In this document: in pieces, positions 36,122-48,060 of the stretch
Layout of the letters: each line of letters begins with the position of its first letter
Position numbering within the stretch: position 1 is the stretch's first letter
DNA from: Guyanagaster necrorhizus
Taxonomy: Eukaryota; Basidiomycota; Agaricomycetes; Agaricales; Physalacriaceae
Reading direction: 5' to 3'
Length of the DNA: 64,000 nucleotides
NCBI RefSeq assembly: GCF_019112545.1
Contig: NW_025064895.1
Coordinates: 426,049-490,048, forward strand
Program-made: the position numbers and the translations under genes
The notes under the pieces: model-generated
What the model was told of the DNA's origin: nothing
The model's input: the letters and a program-made list of their open reading frames with translations, nothing else
Databases searched by the model: none

Positions 36122-39016
36122 TTACATTCCAGCCTGACGATTTAAAATGTAGTGACTGAGGTCTTGCCAGCCTGTTACACATCGTGATCAGAGCAAAGAT
36201 AGCAACAATAAAAGACCGACAACGTACCTCCTCCAACGCGACACATTACCTTCTTCGTCGTATCGGAAGTACCTTTCCCAAGCCTCGTCAATGTCGTCAG
36301 TCGACACGTTACAACTTTCTTGCTGAGTGCGTTGGAGAAAGAATACTGAGCTTTGACCTCCTCTCCATCCTTGGGAATCTTCTTCAAGGGAGGGTCGACT
36401 CTCTCCACGAGCAATCCATGCGGTATCGAATTAACAATTATCCCGACCTCAACATCGAGCGGGTCTTTCGGGTTTCCAGGCACATACTCATGGATGGGAT
36501 TGTCCATTCCTGGTGTATATGCCCCAGCACGCGAGCCAGAGCGCGAAGGAGCACGACTTGACCCATCCCGGAAGCTTGAGGGAGGAAGCTTACTCTGTAA
36601 CGACGGCCGCGGAGTTCGTGCAGTCATCGTGCCGTGGTAGATCGGAATATTCATTACTCGAGAGCGCAAGGTAGACTCCGGCGTCTGCGCACGAGTAGCG
36701 GCAGCCCGGAACGTCCCCGTTGGACTCTCGCGTCCATAGCTCGAAAGCGATGTCGACGGCCGCGTTGGCGATGATAAATGTACAGTAGGAAGCGGAATCA
36801 TAGAACGGCTGGGGGGCCTAGGGGGGTGGACAGAATTTACCGAGGAACTCGGCACGGTTGAAGGGGATATTGCTCTTTGCACCAATGTAGTATTACTATC
36901 GTTGTCATCCCATGCACCATCTAAGCCAAAGCTCTGCAGTTTATGAGACGGTGCTGGTATGTGGCTTGGTGTTCTTGGTCGTGGTCGTGGAGTTGGCGGC
37001 GCGGGACCAGGTGTGAATGCCCGAGAGGGAGTCTGTGCGCGCGAAGGCGGTCTGAAAGTTGGCATTGGAGGATGATTAGATGACTGTGAGGTTGACACAG
37101 AAGATGTCAAAGGAGACCACGGACGCGACGATGCCATCGACGCCCGCGATACACTGCGCTTGCTAGGAGTAGGAATTGGAGGCAGATCGTTATATATACC
37201 CATCGCGGACGGCGTACGTTTGGTCGGTGTTCCTTTCACCGCCAGCATCCGTTCTTCAACGACAACTTTCGTGGAGCTATTCCATGGCGCCTTGCCTGCA
37301 CCCTTTCGTCCGATAGTCTCTGTCTTGTTAGGATTCCTAGGAGAAGGATCCGGTGTCAAGCTTTGACTATACTTATGTCCTGGGCGCTCCGGTGTGATGG
37401 AAGTGGATAGCTGGCCACCTCGAACTGAAGAGAAAAGATTCGTCCTCTGTTGTCGTGAAGCCTGGCTGAGTACAGGTTCCGAGGCGGGAGTGCGGGCTCC
37501 ATTCCGCCTTAGCGGTGTGACTGGAGTGACTGGAGCAGGCGGCTGCGACTGACGGGACGAGCGTGTGATCTTGCGAGCAAACTTCCTCAAAGGGGATATA
37601 GAGCGTGATAATGTACTGGTTGCACTGGGTGCTCTTGATGAGCGAGAACCACTGGGAGGAGTCATCAAATAGCCATTTTGCGACGATGACGGTGTCCCAG
37701 AATGACTTGACCCGCCCTCGCTGAAAGCGTCTCCAGACAAAAGAAGTTTTCGCACGGCCTCCATCTCAGCATCTGTTCGAGTTATCCTTTCACGGAGATT
37801 ACGCCATCGTTGGGCAGACTCTGAGTGTCTCCGCAAGGTTTCTCCGTTCTTCGTAACCCTATCCCTTACACCTTTATCGATGATGGAAAGGACTTTGGAT
37901 GTAGCGGGCATATAGTGCCTGTAAATTCGACATCAACCAATTGTAGGTAAATATAGAGGGAAACGTGCGCACTTCTTTTTCGCTTCAAAGGAATCAAGAA
38001 GTGAACTGAAGACTTCAAGGTTGGGAGGTGTGCTGTCTTTTCCATTGGAGGAAGATAGTGGTAATTCAAAGTGTGAAACCAGATCATCTCTTCTATAGAC
38101 TTTCCAGATGAAGTCCTGTGGATAAAAACATTCAGAAATGTCATAGCGGTGATGACTTGATGAGTACCTGACACCGGTTAACAGCCTTTTCAAGACTAGA
38201 CATCATGCCATCCGCCTGATCCGTGACTGTTCTGAACACTGTTAGCCATTTGTCTTCCTTGAGTTCCTCCCGCAGCGTATCACTTTCATTTTGAACATTC
38301 TCCCAGTCCGCGACCAGCGTGGCATGCTTCCGAATTATCATAGCACTTTCACTAGCCTCTCCGTTCTCTGAAAATGTCGGCGTGGAAGAAACTTGAAGAA
38401 GCGGTACCATAGCATCTCCGATGAACTTCATTTCCTTGGACACAGCCTCTAGTTTTGCGTCAAGAGCCATCAGGGACTGGTCAATGGTGTTAGTAGTCCC
38501 CGTTGCATCGCCCGATTCGTGACTTTTATGTCGAAGTTCCTGTATGGCTATCATTTGCTAAAGTCAGAACAAGATTCAAGGGCCATGTTTATTAACCACA
38601 TACAAAATATTCGCGCTTGGATATCGGCGATGATAAGAGATGTTGCTGTCAATTGGGAGGATACAACGAGGGCGGGTAGAACGGCGGACCTAGATGGGAG
38701 TAAGAACTTCATGGTGGGAGGTAAAGGTGACACGACGCACGGATCCTCGTCCTCACTCCTCCGCTTACCCTCCTTCGCGGAAATTCGACCGTGCGTAATA
38801 GTGACGTTTTCTGCAAGATACGCTTTTAAGTTGGAGGCAGCAGAGATCGCACGTGGCATGCAAAGCACCTTCATCCGCTATGTCCTGGGATGTATTGGTC
38901 GAGGATGCAAAGAGACTGGACGTTGATGCAGCGGCATTTGATGCATATACAATATTAGAGCATGAAGGCGATGTAGACATAGATATTCTTGAAGAGGATG
39001 AGCTGAGAGAAGGCAT
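36122..39016 (-). CDS. KAR9: Kar9-type spindle-positioning protein with C-terminal GAS2-like domain
   Basis: Links microtubule plus ends to actin transport for nuclear migration and spindle placement. The N-terminal exons have a Ser-rich lead (MPSLSSSSSRISMSTS) and helical Kar9 segments: LIIADIQARIF, SLMALDAKLEAVSKEMKFIG, WENVQNESDTLREELKEDKW, DFIWKVYRRDDLVSHFELP, and VLSIIDKGVRDRVTKNGETL. A basic Ser/Pro/Thr-rich region of about 400 residues follows and holds two SxIP-type EB1-binding motifs (SHIP, SMIP). The C-terminus reads DVEVGIIVNSIPHG and finishes as CRVGGG-WQDLSHYILNRQAG, which resembles the microtubule-binding GAS2 domain. The last intron (GTACGT...ACAG) splits that motif. The stop is at 36122. 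About eight exons. Confidence 0.82.
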
Positions 39017-39413
39017 ATCGTAGGATTAAAGAGAGAAATGGTTCGTGGGCCAGAAGTGTATGAGACGAGAAGAAAAGGTGGTTAAGATTGGTACAAGAAT
39101 CCGCCGAAGTCGAGGCCACTATCCACAAAGTCGTTAAAAAGGGTATAAGACTCGTTGAGAGAGGTATGACACGACGCCGGCGGATCTCTGCTCCGCCGCA
39201 GAGGTCGATGAGGAAAGGTGGCTAATGTCAGATTTCCCACGGTTGCTTTACAATGCATGCATGCCATCAATGACATTGTCTAACTTGTCTTGTTACGACG
39301 GATACTTCTATGTCCACAGTTCCAATTTCCTTCTTCTCATCAAATAATATATCATACCAATAACTTACAGGAAATAACTACAAGTGGAGATAACTGAAGC
39401 GCGACTGTACTCA

Positions 39414-40933
39414 TTAAGACCCGGATGCCTTCATATTGTCTATGCTCTCCTTGAATCCGCGAGCAAACGCCTTGAAAGGCATGAGGAACCATCCCAGTGA
39501 GCTTGGAGCTTCTTGATCCTCAGGCCTATAGTTCCCCTTCCGAGGCCGGTTTAATCGCGGGGTGTCATCGTCCGCAGTCTCTTCCAATGGGCGCTTAACT
39601 CCTCGCATTTCATTGCCATCAGACGGTGCTACCACGGTGGATTCAGACGTAGCAGAAGGAGGCGGTAACGGGCTACAGAGACGCATATCAGTGGAATTCA
39701 TACAGGTGGCAAGAGAAAGACACCTACGCGGTACACGTTCTTTGGTGCGCTATCCAGTTGGTTGGATCGTAGTCCCCCGCTAGCTGTATCGTAGCTTCAC
39801 AAAACTTACAGTCGGCGTGTCGAGGACCACAATCTTTGACCTGGGGGTCATTAACAAGGCGAATTCTGTCCCCGACTGCTGCCACGCGAGTGCTGGGCCT
39901 GATAGAAACTGTCAGAACAGCGAATAAAATTACAAAGAATTATCGTACGAGGTTTCAGAACAGGTTATCTGATGCTTGTTCCAGACAAACAGAGAATACT
40001 TCTGGCTACCGCATCGAATCCACTTCTGACATCGCTTGCATAACGTTTCATTCTCCCTGACAGTCTGAGCGCGTAGATCTGATTCGAGTAACATTTTCCT
40101 CTCTTCCTCAGATTTAGGTTTTTGCGTTGGCTTTATGGCGGGCGAAGCAGGTTGGTCAGTGTCCGTCAGCTCGTTCCTAGATAAACAGAGTAAGCGGGCA
40201 GAACAGAGATAGCCCAGAAAGCATACAACATCGATGACGGCACCTGCTGATCACACTTCTCTCGGTGCTTCTCCCAAGGACGGACGGTGAACGGTCTCTT
40301 AGTCCCCAAGCTCACTACCTTCCCGCACCGTGAGCACTTGACATGGTATGAGTCATCCTCGATGAACTGGCATTCTGGTTGATTCTTGAAATACTCAGTC
40401 CGTTCTGCCTCGTTTCTGCGAACTCGGCTCAGGCTAATGAAGGATTCTGCGACAGAGGCATTGTCATCCTCATCAGATTCGTATTCTTCCCGTTCAGTGG
40501 GAGGTCTGTGGTTATACATCAGCCAGCGACTAGCATCAAAGTGTCAAGTTTCAGCGTACTTGATAGAAGAACGCGGCTTCGCAGATCGTCCAACAGACGA
40601 AGGAGGCTTCCTGTTTGTCGATGGCGAGGCTTCATCGTTCGCAACACGGCTTAAAGATCCAATAGAAGATTTCCGAGTGTGAGACGAACTGGGGGGCTTG
40701 AAAGTATCATTGCGACCCTGCTTCGGGGAAGGTACTCTACAGATAGATTAGACCCTGTTTGGTCCAACATGGTGTAACTGACTTGAATTCTGATTTCTTG
40801 GTCCCAACGCTGCTTGGTGGCTACAAAGTATGAGAATAAAGGCCGCTACTAAGCAATAATCGCATTGCACCTTCATCAAGCTCTTCCCTTTATTTACGCG
40901 GGAACCACCGTTCGATTGCGTTTCCAGAGGCAT
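39414..40933 (-). CDS. Unnamed nuclear-type protein with three C2HC zinc modules
   Basis: I do not recognise a named family. Spliced by hand, it starts MPLETQSNGGSRVNKGK at 40933, with a basic Ser/Pro-rich N-terminus (SPKQGRNDTFKPPSSS). Three related modules follow with the form C-x2-C-x14-16-W-x2-H-x3-C: KCSRCGKVV...WEKHREKC, LCKRCQKWI...WNKHQITC, and DCKFCEATI...WIAHQRTC. The third appears only after the intron at about 39910-39950 is removed. The C-terminus has a KR-rich stretch (GVKRPLEETADDD, LNRPRKGN) and ends in an amphipathic segment (GWFLMPFKAFARGFKESIDN). About eight exons. The spacing resembles BED-type fingers, which bind DNA. A single-module relative lies at 47312-48060. An alternative in-frame ATG is at 40975. 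Confidence 0.7.
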
Positions 40934-41294
40934 CTCGTTGTCGGATCCAGAGAAAAGTCTAGAATTCTGCATCAGCCTAACATAGAATCTAGGAAAACCT
41001 TTATCGTACTCGGAGTGTTCTTGCCCACCTCGCCTCTTCTGAACTGCCGTTAGACTCGAAAGTTGAGGAAAGTCGATATATACCTTTTGCCTGTCAAGGT
41101 ACGTGTACTTGATGATTCTTCTAGCGAAGGGTATCAAAAAATGCACAAATGATAAATGTAAAGAGGGTCTTACTTGCTCGGAGATGGGCTTTCCATGTGT
41201 ACGCGATGATTGTGGGAGTATCCTTTGTTGATCTCTATTTTTCATTGTCTCCCCAAATAGCTGGTCTGTTCGGTCCGGTCATCCGCGTATTATT

Positions 41295-42496
41295 ATGGCT
41301 CTTCCATCTCTGTCTGCTGCCTACATCCTCTCATTCCAATTTTCTTCTTGGTATCCTCAATTCTCTTCGAAAACCATAAAATCTACGATAATCAGACAAC
41401 TCCCTCCTGACTTCGTAGAATATCTTGACTCGGACGGTGTCATAATTCCAGAGGGTTCAGAAAATCTGTTCGTGGACATATTTTAAGTCCTACGCCTCTT
41501 TTGAAATGCATTTCCTAGTGAGAGTGCTATGATTTTAGAAGATGATTCGGATGATGAGGCCGGAGAACCAGAAAAACGGTACTCATTTCCCGACTTAGAC
41601 GCAGAGATCAGACAATGCATCGCAGAATATGGCGCTGTATTCCCGAAGTTGAACTTTTCATCTCCCAAGGTGTGTTTACCATTGTCATATATTTACCTGC
41701 CATAGAATTCGTTAAATTGGTTAGGATGCTTCCTGGATTCTTCCGGCGGGATCGTCCTTGAAATGTACATCGCCGTCGGATATTTATCTTCTGCTCAAAT
41801 CTTCAGACTTTGCGAATCATGACCTGAGCAAAGATCATGTCTTTGAGGACTGCGAAGAACATCCAGAATCCTATGACCTAGAACTTGTACTCAGGAAATG
41901 GTATTCTATCGACCGAAGTCGGGAATGCAGATGCTTTGTTCGCAAAAACAACCTTATAGGTTCCTTTAATGTTCATGGGCAACTTTTGACGTCACTAATC
42001 CAGGTCGCTAGGAATATCGCAGCGTGACTTGAACTATTACGACTTTTGGAATGACTCAATGACGCAGGAAAAGATCACATTAGCCATCAAAGAATTCTGG
42101 CTAACAGAAGTCCAGCCGAAATGGGACTTTTCTGAGGATTGTACGTCTCACCACGACCTGTATTTGTAAAGACTAAAGTCGATTGCAGATACCTTCGATT
42201 TTCTTCTTACCCGAGACCTCTTGCGTGGACACATAATCGACTTCAACCCCTACGCTGTACGTACAGACCCTCTTCTCTTCTCTTATGAAGAATTATGGGA
42301 CTTGTATCAATCTGGAGGAAGTCCGGCACTGCGTGTTATCGACTCGCGCGCACATCCGGCCGCGAATACGAACGCACCCGTTCATCAGCACAACATGATA
42401 CCATTTGAAGCTTTCAGTATGAGCATTGGCCGGGACATCGATGAATTCTCGAAAGTGTGGCATGAGGAGCTCAATAAAAGTATGCAGGACGAATAA
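41295..42496 (+). CDS. CDC123: Cdc123 (D123), eIF2 assembly factor
   Basis: ATP-grasp-fold chaperone that joins the eIF2 subunits, needed for translation initiation and cell-cycle entry. The start MALPSLSAAYILSFQFSSWY is followed by IKSTIIRQLPPDFVEYLDSD and, after an intron, an acidic stretch. Family blocks: YSFPDLDAEIRQCIAEYGAV, FPKLNFSSPKDASWI, SLKCTSPSDIYLLLKSSDF, ELVLRKWYSIDRSRECRCFV, FWLTEVQPKWDFSED, and the metal-binding FDFLLTRD / VIDFNPYAVRTDPLLFSYEE region. The LKCTSPSDIYLLLKSSDF and IDFNP blocks are diagnostic. Five introns. It diverges from the C2HC gene (361 bases) and converges with RPL20 (132 bases). Confidence 0.95.
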
Positions 42497-42628
42497 TAGG
42501 ACTCATGTCATATTATTGTCTAATACGTGATGGACCATAACATAGATAATTCATTGACATACACCATGAGTACCACATAATGATTGAAGGACATCACCTC
42601 GCCCATTGCTCCGCGCGAGAACCACTGC

Positions 42629-43332
42629 TTAGAAGGTAGAGGGACGAGAAGCAACAAAGGTCGAGCGGACCTTGGAGACACGGTGAGGAAGAGGGAATTT
42701 CAATCCCGGCGTCAACAATTGCTTAATGTAAGGGCGACGGACATCCTCAGTCTTCTCAATCTCGACGACACGGAGAATCTAGACCGTACATAAGAAACCA
42801 GGGAACAACATGAAGTAAGCGGTGACATACGTGAATTGAGCGGAAACGAGCACGGTGCCTAGCAGCCATGTCCTGATACATGCTCTTGACAGCATCAGCA
42901 CGGCTGAGGTCGCGGTACTCCTTGTACATGTTGTGAGTACCAGAGCGCGAATCATATCGGAGCCAGATGCCGAAGTTCTTGACCTTCAAAGGCTTCTTCT
43001 CATGGATCTACAAAAAAAAAAAGACAAGACCACAGAAGACCATCAGCAATCCCATTCCGCCTGCCTTTTGAGGGCTGCAAGGGATGACTACACACAACGT
43101 TGACGCCGATGATTTCACCATTGGCTTTTTTGACCTTCTTCAATTGCCTAGGTAGAATGGGTCGATTTGTGTTTGTGAAGGCAGGAATATTGGCTCACCT
43201 GAGGAAGTACCAGAAACGCGACTTGGCGACAACTTCGTTAGGAGCGAAGATGCGCATGCGGTAGATTTTTGGGGTAGGCTCAGCCTCCGTGGGGAGGTGG
43301 CGACCGACGACTTGATACTCTTGAAGGCCCAT
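42629..43332 (-). CDS. RPL20: 60S ribosomal protein L20 (eL20, L18a)
   Basis: Structural protein of the large ribosomal subunit. The start [19 protein letters not shown] at 43332 is followed by [20 protein letters not shown], the intron-split [58 protein letters not shown] and, after the last intron, [20 protein letters not shown] and [14 protein letters not shown]. Length of about 178 residues matches eL20. Four exons. The upstream flank to about 43620 carries no clear promoter motif; a non-coding first exon is possible. Confidence 0.96.
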
Positions 43333-43399
43333 CTTGTGAAACGAACGTTAGTGCCTATACAGTACATCCAAAAGCCCAGGACGCAATCCAGCCTCTCTA

Positions 43400-44024
43400 C
43401 TGCGAATCCAGCGCCCGTTCTCGTAGAGATGGTCCGTCATGCATCCGTAAAGCATGGACAACAAATATGGAGACGTACTGGAAGGATGTCGGTGTCTTGA
43501 AGCTAGATACCCAGAAAATTTGTTGACGAGTCCACAATGTTTGGTGTTGTGGTGCAGCACCTGCCGCTTTTGGTGCTGAACGCACAGTCGATTTCAAGTT
43601 CTTTCGCACCCGACCGCATTACGTTTCTTCCGTTCCTATTGCCGGCAGCCAGGCACCTAGTCATTGATCAAATGGCAAATGTTCATGGGCTCTAGACTAG
43701 GTTTGCTCTGTCTTGCCTTTCAGATTTGCTACTTGACTGGTATGTCTATTGCATACTACAAGGCAGCGACAATTTCAGCACCGGTAATTAGGTACTGTAT
43801 CCAACCGACCCTTGCGCTTGCCGATGTAAATTTTCAGATACGAAAAATTGCCGAGCCGCATTTGTTTCGTTCATGTACAAATTGTCACCGAAATTATTCA
43901 GGTTCTGTAAAACAAAGCCTGGTCTGGACTTCAGACAGACAAACTAACACAATCTATGTATCAGATGATGAGAAACCTGAACGACCGACGGTATAGCAGG
44001 AAAATATGAGGCTAAAAATCGTGA
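43400..44024. other. Short intergenic stretch
   Basis: Upstream region of RPL20 and 3' flank of the ZZ gene. A plus frame of about 105 codons (43670-43996) has no motif, and its longest version needs a non-ATG start; I do not call it. Confidence 0.4.
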
Positions 44025-45033
44025 TCATGGTGAGAACCTAACCAGACCAAACCGATAGCAGTCTCGACCTGCGGCTGGGGCCCGCAGTGGCTTGTACGGG
44101 GGGGTATCGACAGTGCGGACTGGTGCAGTAGTAGGACGAGTCGGAGAGGAAATAGCAGAATAAGTTGGACCAGTGCAAGTAGATTGAGTGGAAGCAGTAG
44201 AAGTGTTATATACAACGGGGATGACCAGTTATACGAAGCATGAGGTGGTCTCCTGGATGCTTCGTACCGTCTTCCATACAATCCGAGCACAGATCAAAAC
44301 CAACAATAATTGGCTGACACCGAATGCTACTGTAGATCAGGCGAATGAAGATGGAAAGGGAATGGTTGAACGCACTCTTGACAACGATACCTGGGTCCTC
44401 GAATGGGTGACATGTTGCATCCGTCGCAGACTTGTTCTGAAGAAGACGGTAAGTTGAGATTAACGCCGAGTAACATAGCTTAATGGACGAACGGTAGTGG
44501 TAGGTATTCATTGCAGGCGAAGCAATGCAAATGAACCTGTGGCAAGTGGGATGGTAGTGAGGCTGCCTTATCTTGCAGCCTTCACAAAGGTCAAAGTTCT
44601 TGCAGCTGCAGACAGAATCAGATGCGTACCTGACGACCGATATTTAAGTTACTCACGTCTTACAGACATAGCGCTTGCCATGAATCGGCGTCTGGTTGCA
44701 CCCGTCACAAATATATCCCTGGTGTATTGGCATTTGCGAGTTGGACCCAACCCTCAGGAACGAATGCCAACTGGGGTGGTCCCGCGGAGGCACATCACAG
44801 CAGTCCGGACAGAGATCGTAGTTCTGACAGCTGGACATAGTTCAGAGCTCGGTATAGTCGAACAGCTAGCATACGCACTCCTGGCACTTGTATCGAACAC
44901 CCAGCTTGATAGGCTGATAGCATCCGTCGCAGCTGACTCCGTCAACATGGAGGGACGCGCCAGTCGAGGTGGAGGCACGGTGGGTGAGGCGCTCTGAATA
45001 GGCAGGAGGTGCATCAACAGGGATGGAGGACAT
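44025..45033 (-). CDS. Tandem ZZ-type zinc finger protein
   Basis: The start MSSIPVDAPPAYSERLTHR at 45033 is followed by repeated ZZ modules of the form C-x2-C...C-x2-C...D/FDLC-x2-C...H...H. Module 1 has CDGCYQPIKLGVRYKCQEC then NYDLCPDCCDVPPRDHP. Module 2 has CDGCNQTPIHGKRYVCKTC. Further modules contain CDGCNMSPIRGP and GFDLCSDCMEDGTKHPGDH. A Thr/Ser/Pro-rich C-terminus seems to end RDCYRFGLVRFSP at 44025. ZZ domains recognise protein N-termini or histone tails in known proteins (p62, HERC2); I cannot tell the partner here. At least five exons. The last junction (about 44190-44230) is uncertain, because the frame changes there and the donor is weak. Confidence 0.75.
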
Positions 45034-47311
45034 AACGACGCGCGAATAGAGTAAGAGGAGAGAGTGAAAATAGGGGTTGACGTTCACAGATGGCTATGGT
45101 GGGGCTCAACCATAACATGCAAATATATGCAACGGCACCGCGTTCAACGGACGTTGCCGATCACGATTGGGTGATCGACATGCACCCGTACCGAGTATCT
45201 CATATAGGAGGTGTGTTGCTGTGGACTCTTTTGTCAAGATTTTCAGTGGCTTGCACGAAGCATTTTGCGAGGAATCTTGATGTGTAACAATTCGACATGA
45301 TCTATGGAGTCACACGCGTACCAGGATTATTGAACTCCAGAGGATTCACGGCTTCATTTGTGCATTTCCAAAATCAGGTCAAATTACGGACATACGTAAT
45401 TCTTTTTCTCCCCGATGTGACTTTACTCACTGAGTATGTTCTCGTCACTCAAAAGATATCGTGCGCATGATATCTCTAATCTGCGAAGACCCCGAGCGCA
45501 CATCTCTTCTACTATGTCAAAATTTCCTTGAAAAGTTAAAAGACAAGTTCTGGAATCCAACTTCAGTGAGCCGTTGGAATTGGACAGATAGAACACGCGG
45601 TCAGTTAGGGTATGTGTTCAGCTAGCGTCTCCTAGTTGTGACCATTACAGTAAAGCATCTGGTGGCCATAAGCTTTGCTGAGAGTTGCGTTAGCGGTAAC
45701 AGATTATATTAGTTGAAGGGAACTTGAAGAACAGAGTACAGCGAACAACTCTCTGAATCAATGACGAAAAAATAGGCCATTGAAGGGCATAAAGTGCCTT
45801 GAGATAGGAACTGAGTGACGTCTTTCGATTCTGAAGAAGCATACGTAATTACACTCCCAAGTCCAATAGACTCGTTAAATCGAACAATCCTTGCTCACAA
45901 AATCACGATAAAACGCCTAGTCTAGAGCTCTAGAAAGTACTCGTGTGATAAAACTGAACTATAAGAAACATATGTAACATTGTACTTTACACTACCGGAA
46001 TGACTCACAACTGTTACAGGGTTCAAGCTTGTCTGGAGCTCAATTGTTGGATTGTAGATCAACCCTTGAATGCTGGTAGCCTCGTAAATGTTTTCGACAA
46101 CTCAGTGAGGAAGGGCTGCTAAAATTCAGGAAGTGACCAAACGATTCTGTTATCACGGAAGCAATTATGACGGCCAAAAGGCGCGCATATTATTTAAGTT
46201 GAATGGAGCAAGGGAATTGCAAGATTCGAATCACCTGGTGCAGTACGGCAAGCTTGTAACTCGATAAGGATAACGTGTTTCTGCGGCCTGGTATTGGACT
46301 GTCTGTGACCGGCCGCAGCAACACATGCCGGGATGCTAGACTCAGGTCCACAGTGTGTCATACACTGGACGAAGAAGCGAGGTATGAGGACCGTATGGTG
46401 AAGAATCTGAATTACAGAATGAACGGAACGGTCAGAAATAGAAGGACCCTGAAGGAATGACGCATTTTCGAAATCCTACACTTTAATCGTGAACGGCACG
46501 AATGGTCCGAATTTGGTGACCGTCGCCTGTAGAGCTTCAACGGGAGAGGCCAAAGCGAGGGTAGAAAGGCAAAGCAGAGAAGACCGGATATGCTGGTGAA
46601 CCACCGTTGAACTGGACAAAGAAAATCCTTCATCACATGTAGTAGGGTAGCATCTGATACAGTAACAATGCCCTGGGCATGACCGCAGATTAAATTGAAG
46701 CTAACCAGAACGGCCAGTACTAGAGGGATGCAGATCCATTCGCTAGTCTGATAGTTTTTGTCTTACGAAAGCGAAGAATGTTGCGTGGCAGACGAACGAG
46801 ACGATGATCCGAGTCACGGTCAGGCTAGACGCTCACTCTGAAGTAGGGCGAAACTTGCACCTTAAATGCAGTTATTTCTGGATCCCTTCTGACGTCGAAG
46901 TGTTGGGAAGCAAGCAGGTGGTAATTAGTGGTAAACAGTTACGCTCCGAGTGCCGTAGCGTAACGTCATAACCCTGATCCATTAGACTTTTCTGTGCCTG
47001 GCCACAGTGCAGACAAGTTTCCGTTCAACTTGTTACCTACTAAGGCTTAACTAATGGACATGAATATCGTGCAAATATAACATCTGTATGTATAATAGAA
47101 GCTCGGGACGCGGGTGCCGATGGAATAAGTGGTATGCACAATGAAAAAGAGGTTTCCTCGCAATATACATCGACGATCGAGAGGAGGGATTATATGCAAT
47201 GAAATATGCTACCAGAAAGCTGGGACGGAAAGCGATGCAATACGAAAATGCGGAATAGCAAGGCGACAACAAATGTACCAACGAGCAGGAGGGAGAGAAG
47301 AATTATTGGAG
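45034..47311. other. Gene-poor 2.3-kb stretch
   Basis: No frame above about 75 codons with any motif on either strand, and no splice-linked series that I could build. AT-richer than its neighbours by eye. No tRNA, no clear terminal repeats, no transposase remnant recognised. Confidence 0.4.
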
Positions 47312-48060
47312 TTAGTCTTCATCACAAAGGGCCGACGCGGCAGCCACGACGAAACTTGGTAGCTTCAGTTGGGACCAGCTCCAGGATTGATAGTCGAGTT
47401 TGTAGTCTTTTGTAATGCCATGAGACCGAAGGAGATATTCTTCAACAGCGGCATCACAAGTGGCAAGGGGTTCGAACTGGGGTTCGAGTCTCACGGAAGA
47501 AGAGTGAAGAGGGAGAATCAGATGCTTAATGCGTTCGCTATCCTCGTCAGAAGTGAGGGAAGTCGTCGGTGAAGGGGTGGGAGACTGGAGAGACAATATT
47601 AGCAAGTGAGACGCGACATAAGTCATGAAAATGCGACCTTCTTTCTCGAAGGCAATTTCTTCCCGCCCAGGCCTAGATTGGGCTGTTTGCGAGCTTTCAC
47701 GCACCGTCCGCGGTGAGTACGCCAGTGATGTCCGTCGAATGTGCTCTTTTCAGAGAGCTTGATGCGAGAACCACATAGCTTGCAGGTGACATGGTACGGT
47801 CCTACGATGCACGCCAGGGGGTCATCCTTGAGTCTTTGCTCTCGAGCCTGTTCTGCGGTAGTTCTGGCACTAGACGCCGATGATTGATACGATATTTAGT
47901 ATTACGACTCCGACTCGCAACGGCGAGCATGAACTCACGTGTAATTCGGCAGATTGTTGGCATTAATGGCGGGGGGGATGCGAATTCGACTGCGAACAAG
48001 GTCAAGTCAGCGGCAGGTATAAAAATGAATCTATGCTTACAGAGATGGTTTGGCGGTCAT
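47312..48060 (-). CDS. Small protein with one C2HC zinc module, relative of the 39.4-kb gene
   Basis: Spliced product about 180 residues. Exon 1 is short (MTAKPSL, 48060). After introns come RIRIPPAINANNLPNY and ARTTAEQAREQRLKDDPLAC. The module is TCKLCGSRIKL...HHWRTHRGRC, that is C-x2-C-x16-W-x2-H-x3-C, the same spacing as the three modules of the protein at 39414-40933. The rest is Ser/Thr/Pro-rich (SPTPSPTTSLTSDED), then a C-terminal part with no known motif (YQSWSWSQLKLPSFVVAAA). Four exons. The function is unknown; nucleic-acid binding is a guess from the finger geometry. Confidence 0.68.

Noticed and set aside
43664..43996. About 105-codon plus frame between RPL20 and the ZZ gene
   Set aside because: The longest version needs a TTG start, and there is no recognisable domain.
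47460..47500. GGTTCGAACTGGGGTTCGAGTC, which resembles a tRNA T-arm
   Set aside because: No matching acceptor, D-arm or anticodon stem nearby, and the stretch lies in the C2HC gene's coding exon.
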